Below are positions 35,704-45,699 of a stretch of 64,000 bases of DNA, piece after piece. Both the position numbers and the translations under genes were made by a program. This DNA is from Hydrogenophaga taeniospiralis (GTDB lineage Bacteria > Pseudomonadota > Gammaproteobacteria > Burkholderiales > Burkholderiaceae_C). The stretch's first letter is position 1; each line of letters starts with the position of its first letter. The notes beneath the pieces were generated by a model, which did not search any database, was not told where the DNA came from, and saw only the letters and a list, made by a program, of their open reading frames with translations. The DNA is taken from contig NZ_JAHBAG010000001.1 in assembly GCF_020510445.1 (NCBI RefSeq), positions 1,340,501-1,404,500 on the forward strand, in the 5' to 3' direction.

Positions 35704-37846
35704 GTTCGTGCTCCCACACCGGTGGAATGGTGTCTTTCCCTTGCGCAACGGGTCCCGCGACCGGCAGCCAGACGCGGATGGCCGTGCCCTCCCCGACGGT
35801 GGAGCGCACCTGGATCGTGCCGCCGTGTTTCTGAACGATGGAGAACGACAGCGACATGCCCAGCCCGGTTCCCTTGCCCACGTCCTTGGTGGTGAAGAAG
35901 GGCTCGAAGATCCGGCGCTGGACTTCGGCGCTCATGCCGCAGCCCGTGTCCTCCACCTGCACCCAGACCCAGTCCTGCTCGACGCCGGACAACAAGGTGA
36001 TCGTTCCCTTGTCCACAATGGCGTGCGCCGCGTTGACGATCAGGTTCATGAACACCTGGTTGAGCTGGGCGGCCAGGCACAGCACCGGTGGCAGCGGTGC
36101 GAGCTTCTTGACCACCTCGGCCTTGTATTTCACTTCGTGGCGCACGACGTTGAGGGTGGACTCCAGGCCCACGTTCAGATCGGCCTCCTGCCAGTCCGAA
36201 TGATCGACGCGCGAGAAGTCCTTGAGGTCCTGCACGATCTTCTTGACACGCCCCAGGCCCTCGGCGCATTCGTCCAGCAGCAGCGGGAGGTCCTCGCGCA
36301 GGAACTCGATCTCGACCTCTTCCCGCTTCTTCGTCAGCGCGGCGGCCGCGGTGGCGTCGCCCGGGGCGGCCACCGCCGCGTCGCAGGCCTCGCTCAGGTC
36401 CAAGAGACCGGTGACGTATTGGCGCAGGGAGTTGAGGTTGGAGCTGACGAAGCCGATCGGGTTGTTGATCTCGTGCGCCACGCCGGCCGCCAGTTGCCCG
36501 ATCGACGCCATCTTGTCCTGCTGAAGCAGCTGGTTCTGCGCTTCCTCCAGCTGATGGTTCATCGCATCGAGCTGGTTGATCCGCTCCTGCAGCTGTGCCT
36601 GGGCATCGCGGATGTCGGAGCGGTCCTGCATCATCCACCAGGTGCCAAGACCTGGGGCCGCCGAGTTGGCCACGTAAGCATCGACCTGCACCCAGATGGG
36701 ATGGCCATCGGCGCGGCGCATCCACATCTCCAGGTGAATGGGTTCGCCTTTTTTGAACCGGGGAATGACATAGCTTTCAAAGTTGGCGAAGTCCTCTTCC
36801 GTCAGGTAGGTCGCACGGGCCGGCAGACCGGCCATGTCGGACGCGGCATAACCGAACATGTCGGCCATGGCGGGATTGACGCGCTGGATCACGCCTTTCT
36901 TGGCATAGGCCACCCCGATGGGCGAATTGGCGATGAACAGCTCCAGGTCACGGGCGGTGGCCGCCAGCTCGGCCGAGCGTTGCCGGACGAGTTCTTCGAG
37001 CTCGTTGCGGTGCCGCAGCAGCTCGTCTTCCGAGGTCCTGCGGGCGGTCACGTCCTGCAGGGTTTCGATGGCCCCGATCACCGCGCCCCGGGCGTCGTAG
37101 AGGGGGGCGGCCGTGAAAAACAGCCACTTGCCCGAGGTGCCGAACTGTGGAAAGAAGGCCTCGACCTCGACACCGCCGGCGATGATGGAGGAACGGTGCA
37201 TCTGCCCGCCGTAGAACGACCGCATGGTTGCTTCATCGACCCCATCGACGATCATGTCCGCGAGCAAGGGGCGCTGTTCCGGGTAGAACGCCTTCCAGCC
37301 CTCTCGCGACCCGAGCACCTCGTTGCGCTTGATGCCCGTCATGCGCTCGCAGGCCGTGTTCCAGTGCGTCACCCGGTGGTACTGGTCGATCACCAGCGAC
37401 GCCACCGAGGCCCCGTCGATGATCTGCGACAGCATCTCGGTCATGCCCAGCAAACTGCTTTGCACGTGCATCACGTCGCTGAGATCCACGCAGGTCACCA
37501 CCACCTGGACCCGATCGTCGAAACAGACCTGCCGGGCATGGATCTCCACCGGACGAAGCCCCCCGTCGGGGGTCATGACCGAACCCGAAACCACGGGCGG
37601 TACCTCGCCGTGCTCCGAGCAGGTCAGGATCGCGGCGTGCAGAGGCGCGCGCGTGCTCTCGTCCACCAGATCCAGCAAGGACATGCCGAGCAGCGCCGAC
37701 GGACTGCGCGAGCCCAGCCGGCACAACGCATCGTTGGCCGCCAGGATCCGCCCGTCTCCCAGCAAGGCCGAGGGAACGGCCACCGCGTCGACGATCTCCC
37801 GGGCCACCGCGGCATTCGATTTCTGTTGGTCCGCGACGTCCATCAT
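35687..37846 (-). CDS. PAS-domain sensor histidine kinase
   Basis: The 719-residue protein has three PAS-type regions (about 10-125, 135-265 and 295-415; the second ends with a PAC-like segment), a coiled coil, a HisKA domain with the phospho-His H458 in GVAHEINNPIGF, and an HATPase domain with VEDTGCGMS and GTGLGMSLSF. It has no membrane helix, so it senses a cytoplasmic signal. It is the only kinase of the cluster and is presumably the phosphodonor for the receivers encoded beside it. The start at 37846 overlaps the HD-GYP stop (ATGA) and has a GGAG site. Confidence 0.92.
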   Translation of the reverse strand: MMDVADQQKSNAAVAREIVDAVAVPSALLGDGRILAANDALCRLGSRSPSALLGMSLLDLVDESTRAPLHAAILTCSEHGEVPPVVSGSVMTPDGGLRPVEIHARQVCFDDRVQVVVTCVDLSDVMHVQSSLLGMTEMLSQIIDGASVASLVIDQYHRVTHWNTACERMTGIKRNEVLGSREGWKAFYPEQRPLLADMIVDGVDEATMRSFYGGQMHRSSIIAGGVEVEAFFPQFGTSGKWLFFTAAPLYDARGAVIGAIETLQDVTARRTSEDELLRHRNELEELVRQRSAELAATARDLELFIANSPIGVAYAKKGVIQRVNPAMADMFGYAASDMAGLPARATYLTEEDFANFESYVIPRFKKGEPIHLEMWMRRADGHPIWVQVDAYVANSAAPGLGTWWMMQDRSDIRDAQAQLQERINQLDAMNHQLEEAQNQLLQQDKMASIGQLAAGVAHEINNPIGFVSSNLNSLRQYVTGLLDLSEACDAAVAAPGDATAAAALTKKREEVEIEFLREDLPLLLDECAEGLGRVKKIVQDLKDFSRVDHSDWQEADLNVGLESTLNVVRHEVKYKAEVVKKLAPLPPVLCLAAQLNQVFMNLIVNAAHAIVDKGTITLLSGVEQDWVWVQVEDTGCGMSAEVQRRIFEPFFTTKDVGKGTGLGMSLSFSIVQKHGGTIQVRSTVGEGTAIRVWLPVAGPVAQGKDTIPPVWEHEHEHTV

Positions 37847-39228
37847 GACTGGCTCCTCGGCACATCCAGGGCTTTGGCGTCCTGCGGGATCGAGCTCTTG
37901 CGGATCCACAGCGTGAGCCGAACGCCTTCCCTCGCGGAAAAGTCGCCCACCTGCTTGACCACGCGTTCGTCGAACACATAGCCCGCCGCCAGCAGGATGG
38001 CTCCTCTGGACGACACCAGGTCGCGTGCCAGCACCATGCCGGGACGCAGATCGCGCACATCCATGTGCACGTCCGCCTTGGCCGCGGCCGCCAGGTCATC
38101 GACGACCTTGATCATGGTTTCGACCACGGAGCGGTCGTAGCGCGTGTCAATGCCGCCGTGGAGCAATTTCTGCGCGCGTTCCACGGTGCAGCGCTGGTCC
38201 CCCAGGTTGCCGTTGATCATGTCGTCCAGATCGCTGGCCGCTGCCACGATGCGCGCGCCCATCACGATCTCGGGCGCCGCCAGGCCATCGGGAAAACCTT
38301 TTCCGTCCACGCGTTCGTGGTGCTGGCGCACGATGCGCGCCACCCCTTGCAGCTGCGACAGCGCCATCAACGTGGTTTCGCCGTCGATCGGGTGGCGCCG
38401 GTAGCGCTGGGTTTCTTCCGGGTTGTAGGCGGAGACCGACTTGCCCAGCATTGCGTCGGGAAACCCGATGTTGCCCACGTCGTGGACCAGCGCGGCCAGA
38501 TGGATATCGCGGATCTCGCGGTCCGACAAGCCCAGGCGCCTGGCGGTCTCGCGGCTCAGATCGGCCACACGGCGTGAATGGCCGGAGTTGCCGACGCGCA
38601 TCTCCATCAGGCTGGAAAACACGTTGACCGCCAGCACGAAGGTGTTGTCCAGATCCTCGTATGCCGCGTCCAGCATGCCGTTGATCTGCTGGAGTTCGGC
38701 GGTTCGCGCGGCCACGCGCGACTCCAGGGTCTGGTTGGCGTCGCGAAGCTGTTCGTTCTGCCGCTTCGTCAACTCGGTCAGTTCGGCGTTCTGCTGTTCC
38801 AGGCCGCGCCGGATCAGGGCTTCGCGCACCACCAGAACGAGGTCCTGGTCGTCCCATGGCTTGGAGATGTACCGGTGGATGGCGCCTTTGTTGATGGCCG
38901 CGATCGTGGCTGAAATGTCGGCGTAACCGGTCAGCAGAATGCGCGCGATGCCCTCGTCATGGGAGCGCACCAGTTCCAGGAAACGCGCCCCGTCCATTTC
39001 GGGCATGCGCATGTCCGAGATCACCAGATCCACCCGGTGGGTCTTCAGCAGCGCCAGGCCTTCGGCGGCGCTGGTGGCCTGCAGGGTCGCGATGCCCTGT
39101 GCCCGGAAGACGCGGCGCAATGCGCTCAATACGGAGGGTTCGTCATCGACGGTCAGAACCGTCGGTGCCGCCAGTGGCCCGGCATTCGCCGCGGCGGATG
39201 GTGGCTCTTGAAGGGCAATGGTGGTCAT
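37843..39228 (-). CDS. Response regulator with HD-GYP c-di-GMP phosphodiesterase domain (RpfG type)
   Basis: The 461-residue protein has a receiver domain (~22-140, D72 in ISDMRMPEMDG), a coiled-coil linker (~145-190) and an HD-GYP domain (~190-400) with HD at 249-250, HHE at 303-305 and DGKGFPDGL (GFP in place of GYP). The class hydrolyses c-di-GMP to GMP or pGpG. It is the first gene of the operon. The ATG at 39228 is divergent from an MFS gene across 197 bp. Confidence 0.92.
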   Translation of the reverse strand: MTTIALQEPPSAAANAGPLAAPTVLTVDDEPSVLSALRRVFRAQGIATLQATSAAEGLALLKTHRVDLVISDMRMPEMDGARFLELVRSHDEGIARILLTGYADISATIAAINKGAIHRYISKPWDDQDLVLVVREALIRRGLEQQNAELTELTKRQNEQLRDANQTLESRVAARTAELQQINGMLDAAYEDLDNTFVLAVNVFSSLMEMRVGNSGHSRRVADLSRETARRLGLSDREIRDIHLAALVHDVGNIGFPDAMLGKSVSAYNPEETQRYRRHPIDGETTLMALSQLQGVARIVRQHHERVDGKGFPDGLAAPEIVMGARIVAAASDLDDMINGNLGDQRCTVERAQKLLHGGIDTRYDRSVVETMIKVVDDLAAAAKADVHMDVRDLRPGMVLARDLVSSRGAILLAAGYVFDERVVKQVGDFSAREGVRLTLWIRKSSIPQDAKALDVPRSQS

Positions 39229-39425
39229 GGCGTCACGGACTCCCGGTGTGTCCTGGGTATTTCGACACCCGGGCATCACACTTGAGCCCCTTCGTGTCCG
39301 CCCCCTCCTGGGCGGTGGGAAGTCAGGGCAGCCTGTCAGGGCATTGGCGGTGCGTCGGGAGCGGGGTCGCCTGGCTGCGTATCCTCCACCGCTGGCCTCT
39401 CGGAGGGCCGGACCGGACCCCATTC

Positions 39426-40664
39426 ATGAACAACAAGACCATTTCCCTGTCACACCGGCGCGAGCTGTGGTTGTTGATCACCATCGCCGGCATCCAGTTC
39501 ACCCACATCCTCGATTTCATGATCATGATGCCGCTGGGGCCGCAGTTCACGCGGCTCTTCGGCATCAGCGATGCGCAGTTCGGGCTGCTGGTGTCGGCGT
39601 ACACGCTCTCGGCCGGCGCCTCGGGCCTGGCGGCGGCCACCTATGTGGATCGTTTTGATCGCAAACGCCTGCTGATCACCCTGTACGGGCTGTTTGCGCT
39701 GGCCACGCTGGCCTGCGGCCTCGCGCCCGGCTACGGTTTCCTGATGGTCGCGCGCGTGGCCGCCGGCATGTTCGGCGGCGTGCTCTCGGCGCTGTCGCAG
39801 ACCATCGTGGCCGACGTGGTGCCCTTCGAGCGGCGCGGTCGCGCCATGGGCATCGTGATGTCGTCCTTTTCGGTGTCCACCGTCGCGGGCGTTCCCCTGG
39901 GGCTGTTCCTGGCGAGCCACTGGAGCTGGCAGGCGCCCTTCATCGGCATCGCGCTGCTCAGTGGCGTGCTGGCGCTGGGGGCCGCGCTGACCTTGCCCAG
40001 GCTCAACCACCACCTGCTGGTCAAGGACCGGCCCTCGATCTGGCGCGGCATCGGCATGGTGCTCGCGGAGCCCAACCACCAGCGGGCGTTCGCCTTTTCC
40101 GCCTTGCTGATGTTCACCGGCTTCACCGTTCTGCCCTACCTCACCATCTACATGCAGACCAATGTGGGGGTGCAGGAGACCCAGATTCCCTACCTGTACC
40201 TGTGTGGCGGGGTGGCCACCCTGTTCACCGCGCGGCTGTTTGGCCGGCTGGCCGACCGGCTGGGCAAGGTCCGGACCTTCACCATGCTCGCGCTGGCGGT
40301 GATCGTGCCCATGCTCGCCACCACCCTGATGCCGCTGTGGCCGCTGTGGGGCGTGTTGATCGTGTCCACCGCGCTGTTCATCTGCATGAGCGGGCGCATG
40401 ATCCCCGGCATGGCGCTCGTGACCGGCGCGGCCAACCCCGCCCTGCGCGGCACCTTCATGGCCCTCAATGCGTCGGTGCAATCCGCCGCGATGGGACTGG
40501 CCTCGTTTCTGGGCGGGCTCATCATCAGCCGGGACACGGCTGGGCTCGTTCAACACTACTGGGTGTCGGGTCTTTTGGGGGCCTGCGCCAGCCTGGCCGC
40601 CATCTTCATGGCGCGCCGCCTGCGCGTGCATGGCGCTGGCGCGGGGCAGGCTGCAACGCCATGA
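39426..40664 (+). CDS. MFS transporter, multidrug-type
   Basis: The 412-residue protein has about 12 membrane helices and resembles the arabinose-efflux/AraJ-like part of the MFS. The first-half loop reads ATYVDRFDRKRLL and the second-half loop FGRLADRLGKVRTF; VPFERRGRAMGIVMSSF follows helix 4. Substrate unknown. It is divergent from the signalling operon, which could indicate regulation by the same region, but no operator was identified. Confidence 0.88.
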   Translation: MNNKTISLSHRRELWLLITIAGIQFTHILDFMIMMPLGPQFTRLFGISDAQFGLLVSAYTLSAGASGLAAATYVDRFDRKRLLITLYGLFALATLACGLAPGYGFLMVARVAAGMFGGVLSALSQTIVADVVPFERRGRAMGIVMSSFSVSTVAGVPLGLFLASHWSWQAPFIGIALLSGVLALGAALTLPRLNHHLLVKDRPSIWRGIGMVLAEPNHQRAFAFSALLMFTGFTVLPYLTIYMQTNVGVQETQIPYLYLCGGVATLFTARLFGRLADRLGKVRTFTMLALAVIVPMLATTLMPLWPLWGVLIVSTALFICMSGRMIPGMALVTGAANPALRGTFMALNASVQSAAMGLASFLGGLIISRDTAGLVQHYWVSGLLGACASLAAIFMARRLRVHGAGAGQAATP

Positions 40665-40724
40665 CCCATGGGCGGTCAGCTGAGTGCCAAGGTTCGCGTT
40701 TTCATGCTTTGTTGCGGTGCGTGC

Positions 40725-40753
40725 TTGCGTCGCCCCGGTTTCATGGGCATAGT
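40725..40753 (+). promoter_or_regulatory. Candidate sigma-70 promoter of hpf
   Basis: TTGCGT (40725-40730), a 17-bp spacer, then CATAGT (40748-40753), about 80 bp before the hpf start. A strong leader hairpin, GCCGCCGGG/CCCGGCGGC, follows at 40773-40801. Confidence 0.4.
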
Positions 40754-40834
40754 GGGCTCAAGACATCCCCGTGCCGCCGGGAGGTCTGACCGCCCGGCGG
40801 CTTGTGTCAACCCGGAGCATTAGGAGGCTCTTCC

Positions 40835-41164
40835 ATGAACTTGACGATCAGCGGTCACCACCTCGAGGTCACGCCCGCCCTGCGCGGTTACGTCACGACC
40901 AAGCTTGAACGCATATCCCGACACTTCGACCAGGTGGTCGATATCAAGGTGCTGCTGACAGTGGACAACCTGAAAGAAAAAGACATGCGCCAGAAGGCCG
41001 AATGCAACATCCACGTCAAGGGACGGGATCTGTTCGCCGAAAGCGCTCACGCCGATCTGTACGCCGCCGTGGACGAGCTGGCCGACAAGCTGGACCGGCA
41101 GGTGTTGCGCTACAAGGACAAAGCACAAGACCATGCCCACGAGAGTGCCAAACGTTTGATGTGA
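40835..41164 (+). CDS. hpf: Ribosome hibernation promoting factor
   Basis: The 109-residue protein is of the short HPF type: [18 protein letters not shown] at the start, [20 protein letters not shown] in the middle, and [20 protein letters not shown]. It binds the 30S subunit and promotes inactive 100S dimers in resting cells. An AGGAGG site lies about 9 bp before the ATG. In many proteobacteria it sits next to rpoN; rpoN is not here. A clear terminator follows. Confidence 0.95.
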   Translation: MNLTISGHHLEVTPALRGYVTTKLERISRHFDQVVDIKVLLTVDNLKEKDMRQKAECNIHVKGRDLFAESAHADLYAAVDELADKLDRQVLRYKDKAQDHAHESAKRLM

Positions 41165-41217
41165 TGGAAATCACGGGTCGCCCACCGGCGGCCCGGTCGT
41201 TATGTTGCAATGCAGCG

Positions 41218-41246
41218 AGCCGCTTCAAAAGTCAAGCGGCTTTTTT
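41218..41246 (+). terminator. Intrinsic terminator after hpf
   Basis: Stem AGCCGCTT/AAGCGGCT (41218-41225 with 41234-41241) and six Ts. It separates hpf from ptsN, so ptsN needs its own promoter in 41247-41306. Confidence 0.9.
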
Positions 41247-41306
41247 GTTTTCCCGGTCTAGCCAACGCCGCCCAACTCGGCATAATTTGCGGTCCAAGAG
41301 GCCCAC

Positions 41307-41777
41307 ATGAACCGACTCTCTGCCATATTGCCCGCCGCGCAAGTGCTCGTCGGCGTCGATGCCACCAGCAAAAAACGCGCCTTCGAAGAAGCGGGCCTGT
41401 TGTTTGAAACCCTGCATGGCCTCAACCGTGCGCTGATCACCGACAGTCTCTTTGCTCGTGAACGCCTGGGCTCCACCGGGCTGGGCCACGGCGTGGCCAT
41501 TCCCCATGGCCGCATCAAGGGGCTGAAGCAGCCGCTGGCCGCGGTGTTCCAACTGGCCAGTCCGATCGGTTTCGATGCCCCGGACGAGCAGCCGGTGCAG
41601 CTCATGATCTTTCTCCTGGTGCCCGAAGCGGCGACCCAGAAGCATCTGGAAATCCTCTCCGAAATCGCCGAGCTGCTCAGCGACAGCGCCTTGCGCGAGC
41701 AGATGAAGACATCGAGCGATGCCGTGGCGCTGCACGGCCAGATCACATCCTGGCAGTCGGCGCACGCCGCCGCCTGA
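41307..41777 (+). CDS. ptsN: PTS IIA-like nitrogen-regulatory protein
   Basis: The 156-residue EIIA-Ntr protein accepts phosphate on a conserved His, seen in GVAIPHGRIKG (residues ~62-72). The family phosphorelay (PtsP-PtsO-PtsN) links nitrogen, K+ and cell-envelope control. hprK follows 146 bp downstream, the usual beta-proteobacterial arrangement. Confidence 0.93.
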   Translation: MNRLSAILPAAQVLVGVDATSKKRAFEEAGLLFETLHGLNRALITDSLFARERLGSTGLGHGVAIPHGRIKGLKQPLAAVFQLASPIGFDAPDEQPVQLMIFLLVPEAATQKHLEILSEIAELLSDSALREQMKTSSDAVALHGQITSWQSAHAAA

Positions 41778-41922
41778 GCTTGTCCGCTCTTTTGCGTCCC
41801 TTGCTGGCCAGTCCGTTGCAGGACGCCCATCGCTCGGGGGACGGCCTTCGGCGCGGGCGGGTCCATCGGGGTGAGCGCCGGTCGATCGTCGGGCCCGGCG
41901 CCGTTGTTCGGAGAGTCTGCGC

Positions 41923-42873
41923 TTGAAACCCACCGTCGTCAGTGCCGACGTTCTGTTCGAAGACCACCGGGATGCTCTGAAGTGGCAGTGGATCGCGGGG
42001 CTCGGGGCGTCGGAGCGGCGGTTTGACGAGGTCGCGATCCGTGAGGCGCGCTCAGGGGCCGATCTGGTCGGTTACCTCAATTACATCCATCCCTACCGGG
42101 TGCAGGTGTTTGGCGAGCGCGAGGTGGCCTACCTCACCAGCCCCAGCGAAGACGACAACCGCCGCCGGGTGGCGCGCATCGTGACGCTGGAGCCGCCGGT
42201 GCTCGTGGTGGCCGACGGGCAGACCGCGCCCGATGCCCTCATGGCCATGTGCGAGCGGGCGCAGATTCCGATGTTCGCCACCCAGGAGTCGGCGGCCTTT
42301 GTCATCGATGTGCTGCGCGCCTATCTGTCGCGCCATTTCGCGGATCGTGCGTCCATGCACGGCGTCTTCATGGACATCCTGGGCATGGGCGTGATGATCA
42401 CGGGCGAATCCGGACTGGGCAAGAGCGAGCTCGGTCTGGAGCTCATTTCGCGCGGGCACGGCTTGGTGGCCGACGACGCGGTGGACCTCTACCGGATCAA
42501 CCAGACCAGCATCGAGGGCCGTTGCCCCGAGTTGTTGCAGAACCTGCTGGAAGTGCGCGGCATCGGCCTGCTCGACATCAAGGCCATCTTTGGCGAGACC
42601 GCGGTGCGCCGCAAGATGCGGCTGTCCCTGATCGTGCACCTGGTGCGCCGCGAAACCATGGAGCGCGACTTCGAGCGCATGCCCCACGAGCCGTTGTACC
42701 AGGATGTGCTGGGCGTGCCGGTGCGCAAGGCGGTCATCCAGGTGGTGGCCGGCCGCAACATCGCCGTGCTGGTCGAGGCCGCGGTGCGCAACACCATCCT
42801 GCAGTTGCGCGGGATCGATACCTACCAGGAATTCGTGGCGCGCCACCGCGCGGCCATGGCGCGCGGCGAATAA
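41923..42873 (+). CDS. hprK: HPr kinase/phosphorylase
   Basis: The 316-residue enzyme phosphorylates HPr on Ser and reverses it. The Walker [15 protein letters not shown] is at about residues 156-169 and the signature [19 protein letters not shown] at about 206-224. Start is TTG at 41923 (MKPTVVSAD), which matches the family N-terminus. Convergent with fur, 36 bp apart. Confidence 0.94.
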   Translation: MKPTVVSADVLFEDHRDALKWQWIAGLGASERRFDEVAIREARSGADLVGYLNYIHPYRVQVFGEREVAYLTSPSEDDNRRRVARIVTLEPPVLVVADGQTAPDALMAMCERAQIPMFATQESAAFVIDVLRAYLSRHFADRASMHGVFMDILGMGVMITGESGLGKSELGLELISRGHGLVADDAVDLYRINQTSIEGRCPELLQNLLEVRGIGLLDIKAIFGETAVRRKMRLSLIVHLVRRETMERDFERMPHEPLYQDVLGVPVRKAVIQVVAGRNIAVLVEAAVRNTILQLRGIDTYQEFVARHRAAMARGE

Positions 42874-42909
42874 GGCGGGGCGGCCCGCCCGTGCCGGGGG
42901 CTTCTGCCT

Positions 42910-43353
42910 TCAGCGATGCCCCGGGTTGTTGTGCCGGTGAGGGCAGTCGGGCTTGCTGCAATTGGCGTACAGCGAGAGCGCGTGCTCCTGCAGGATGAAG
43001 CCGCGGGTCTTGGCCACCATCTGCTGGCGTTTTTCAATTTCCGAATCAAAAAATTCCTCGACCCGGCCGCAGTCCAGGCAGACCAGGTGATCGTGGTGCT
43101 GGCCTTCGTTGAGTTCGTAGACCGCCTTGCCCGACTCAAAGTTGCTGCGCGTGAGCAGGCCGGCCTGTTCGAATTGCATGAGGACGCGGTAGACCGTGGC
43201 CAGCCCGATGTCGGAGCGCTCGTCCAGCAGGACACGGAACACATCCTCGGCCGTCATGTGGCGCTGCTTGGCGTTCTGGAAGACTTCCAGAATCTTCAGC
43301 CGTGGCAGGGTGGCCTTGAGTCCCGTGCTTTTCAGTTCATCGATATTGGTCAT
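42910..43353 (-). CDS. fur: Ferric uptake regulator Fur
   Basis: The 147-residue Fe2+-dependent repressor has the N-terminal winged helix ([30 protein letters not shown], ~residues 55-70), the metal site region [18 protein letters not shown] (~84-101, with H-x-H and C-x2-C) and a His-rich C-terminus (HRHNNPGHR). It is divergent from bamE over 187 bp. A TACAAT hexamer at 43449-43454 could be the -10 of bamE. I saw no convincing Fur box for self-regulation. Confidence 0.96.
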   Translation of the reverse strand: MTNIDELKSTGLKATLPRLKILEVFQNAKQRHMTAEDVFRVLLDERSDIGLATVYRVLMQFEQAGLLTRSNFESGKAVYELNEGQHHDHLVCLDCGRVEEFFDSEIEKRQQMVAKTRGFILQEHALSLYANCSKPDCPHRHNNPGHR

Positions 43354-43540
43354 GGGCGGTGTGCAGGGGTTGAACGGGCCGATTTCAGGGGGTTGTGGTG
43401 CCCCCCTGGCAGCGCAGGGCGGCAACGTGGGTGGACCTACCCCGGGGCTACAATGAAGATCATATCGCCAGCGTGCGCCGGGGGAGACATTGTCCCCCGT
43501 CGGCGCATGCGAATCCGAGTGCCTTTCACGGTTTATCCCT

Positions 43541-44143
43541 ATGCACCAACACACCCCCTTCCCACCGTCCCACCCGGGCCCGCGACAGAAGCCCCGCCAC
43601 TTGGTGCGGGTGCTGTGCGCGCTCGCGGGAGCCGCCGCGTTGTCCGCCTGTGGCAGCGTCGGGGACAAACTGCCTTCGGTGGGGAGCCTGGTCACGCCGT
43701 ACAAGATCGACATCCTCCAGGGCAACGTGGTCACGCGCGAACAGGCCCAGGCGCTGCAGCCGGGCATGTCCCGTTCCCAGGTACGCGATCTGCTCGGTTC
43801 GCCCTTGTTGACCAGCGTTTTCCATGCCGATCGCTGGGACTACGTGTTCACCTTCCGCCGGCAGGGGCAATCGCCCCAGCAGCGCAAGGTGGCGCTGTTT
43901 TTCAAAGGGGATGTGCTGGAGCGCTTCGAGGCCGATGAGCTGCCCAGCGAGGCCGACTTCGTGGCTTCGCTCGATGTGCGCCGCAAGTCCGACAAGGTCC
44001 CCGTGCTCAAAGCCACCGAAGAGCAGTTGAAGAAGTTCCAGGAAAACAACCCCGAGTCCAAGAGCGACACCGCGCCCGCTGCGCCGACCGCCGCACCGGC
44101 CACCAGCTATCCGCCACTGGAAACCCCGGGGGCGTCCCGGTGA
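43541..44143 (+). CDS. bamE: Outer-membrane assembly lipoprotein BamE
   Basis: The 200-residue lipoprotein has a lipobox at ALSAC (C37) and the SmpA/OmlA domain: [39 protein letters not shown] and [12 protein letters not shown]. It is a subunit of the BAM complex that inserts beta-barrel proteins. The C-terminal Pro/Ala-rich tail (~40 residues) exceeds E. coli BamE. I start at 43541; the frame is open upstream to 43490. Its stop overlaps the dapB GTG start. Confidence 0.94.
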   Translation: MHQHTPFPPSHPGPRQKPRHLVRVLCALAGAAALSACGSVGDKLPSVGSLVTPYKIDILQGNVVTREQAQALQPGMSRSQVRDLLGSPLLTSVFHADRWDYVFTFRRQGQSPQQRKVALFFKGDVLERFEADELPSEADFVASLDVRRKSDKVPVLKATEEQLKKFQENNPESKSDTAPAAPTAAPATSYPPLETPGASR

Positions 44144-44961
44144 GCGCCGCGTCTCAGGGACTGCACCGCGTATGTGTCGCCGGTGCCAGCGGGCGCATGG
44201 GGCATATGCTGGTCGAGGCCGTGCGTGACAGCGCGGACTGCGTGCTCAGCGGTGCGCTGGACAGGGCGGGCAGCTCCGCTGTTGGCCAGGATGCGGGGGC
44301 CTTCGCGGGACACACGACGGGCGTGGTCATCAGTGCCGATCTCGGTGCCGGGCTCTCGGGCAGCCAGTTCCTGATCGACTTCACGCGACCGGAAGGGACA
44401 TTGGCGCACCTGCGCGAATGCGTGAAGCACGGGGTCAACGTGGTGATCGGTACCACCGGTTTCAGCGAGGCGCAGAAGGTCGAGATCGCCGAAGCCGCGC
44501 AGCAGATCGCCATCGTGATGGCGCCCAACATGAGCGTGGGCGTGAATGTCACGCTCAAGCTGTTGGAGATGGCTGCCAAGGCGCTGTCCACCGGCTACGA
44601 CATCGAGATCATCGAAGCGCACCATCGGCACAAGGTGGACGCGCCCAGCGGTACCGCGCTCAAGATGGGTGAGGTGATCGCCGGCGCACTGGGCCGCGAT
44701 CTGAAGGACTGCGCGGTCTATGCCCGCGAGGGTGTGACCGGCGAGCGCGATCCGTCAAGCATCGGTTTTGCCACCATCCGGGGGGGCGACATCGTGGGCG
44801 ACCACACGGTGCTGTTTGCCGGGACGGGCGAGCGCATCGAGGTCACGCACAAGTCCAGCAGCCGGGTCACCTACGCCCAGGGCAGCCTGCGCGCGGTGCG
44901 TTTCCTGGCGGACAAGCGCAGTGGTCTGTACGACATGTTTGATGTGCTCGGCCTGCGCTGA
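44140..44961 (+). CDS. dapB: 4-hydroxy-tetrahydrodipicolinate reductase
   Basis: The 273-residue enzyme reduces HTPA to tetrahydrodipicolinate with NAD(P)H in the lysine/diaminopimelate pathway. The Rossmann motif is [16 protein letters not shown] (~residues 11-26), and the active-site motif [20 protein letters not shown] lies around residues 161-180. GTG start overlaps the bamE stop (GTGA), so the two are translationally coupled. Confidence 0.96.
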   Translation: MSAASQGLHRVCVAGASGRMGHMLVEAVRDSADCVLSGALDRAGSSAVGQDAGAFAGHTTGVVISADLGAGLSGSQFLIDFTRPEGTLAHLRECVKHGVNVVIGTTGFSEAQKVEIAEAAQQIAIVMAPNMSVGVNVTLKLLEMAAKALSTGYDIEIIEAHHRHKVDAPSGTALKMGEVIAGALGRDLKDCAVYAREGVTGERDPSSIGFATIRGGDIVGDHTVLFAGTGERIEVTHKSSSRVTYAQGSLRAVRFLADKRSGLYDMFDVLGLR

Positions 44962-44984
44962 GCACGAAGTACCGGAGAACGATC

Positions 44985-45644
44985 TTGGGTGTCTGGCAAA
45001 GTGTGATGCAGGGTGACGCGATCAGTCGCAGCGTGGCCCTGCTGTTGCTGTCCATGTCGGTGGCGAGCTGGGTGGTGATCCTCTGGAAGGCCTGGATGCT
45101 GCGCCGCGCCGTGTCCGACGTGCGCCTCTCCACGGCGGCGTTCTGGCAGGCGGCGCATCTGGACGACGCGCAGCAGCGCCTGTCCACGTTTGACGCGCAA
45201 CGCCTGGTGTTGCCGCTGTTGCAGGCCGCGCGGACCATCGAGCAGGCCATGCCCCAGACACTGGCTGCGGCGGGCGATCGGTCTCAGCAGCTCACCCGTG
45301 TGCTGCGCGATGCCCTGCACCGGGTGTTGCACCGGTTGCAGTTTGGCCAAGTGTTGTTGGCCACCGTGGGGTCCACCGCACCCTTCGTGGGTTTGCTGGG
45401 CACGGTCTGGGGCATTTACAACGCCCTCATCGCCATCGGGGAAGACGGCCGTTTTCGCATCGAGCAGGTGTCCGGCCCCGTGGGCGAAGCGCTGGTGATG
45501 ACCGCCGCCGGTCTTGCCGTCGCGATTCCCGCTGTGCTGGCCTATAACGTGCTGGGTCGCCAGATCGCACGCATCGAGGCCGATCTGGAAGGTTTTGCGC
45601 GCGATCTGCGCGAACTGCTCCTGCACAAGGAGCCCACCCTGTGA
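44985..45644 (+). CDS. exbB: MotA/TolQ/ExbB proton channel family protein
   Basis: The 219-residue protein has three membrane segments, one near the N-terminus (VALLLLSMSVASWVVILW) and two around residues 115-190 (LATVGSTAPFVGLLGTVWGI, then MTAAGLAVAIPAVLAYNVLG). These are the conserved TolQ/ExbB transmembrane blocks. With the ExbD/TolR-like protein it converts proton flow into work on a TonB- or TolA-type partner. Start TTG at 44985, preceded by GGAGA. ExbB versus TolQ cannot be settled here because no tonB or tolA is adjacent. Confidence 0.88.
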   Translation: MGVWQSVMQGDAISRSVALLLLSMSVASWVVILWKAWMLRRAVSDVRLSTAAFWQAAHLDDAQQRLSTFDAQRLVLPLLQAARTIEQAMPQTLAAAGDRSQQLTRVLRDALHRVLHRLQFGQVLLATVGSTAPFVGLLGTVWGIYNALIAIGEDGRFRIEQVSGPVGEALVMTAAGLAVAIPAVLAYNVLGRQIARIEADLEGFARDLRELLLHKEPTL

Positions 45645-45699
45645 GCTGCCGAACCGCCGCCAGGCCCCTCGGGCCGCGCCTGCGAAGGAGCGAGAGATC

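Noticed and set aside
43354..43540. Possible Fur box in the fur-bamE divergent region
   Set aside because: No stretch resembles the 19-bp GATAATGATAATCATTATC-type palindrome.
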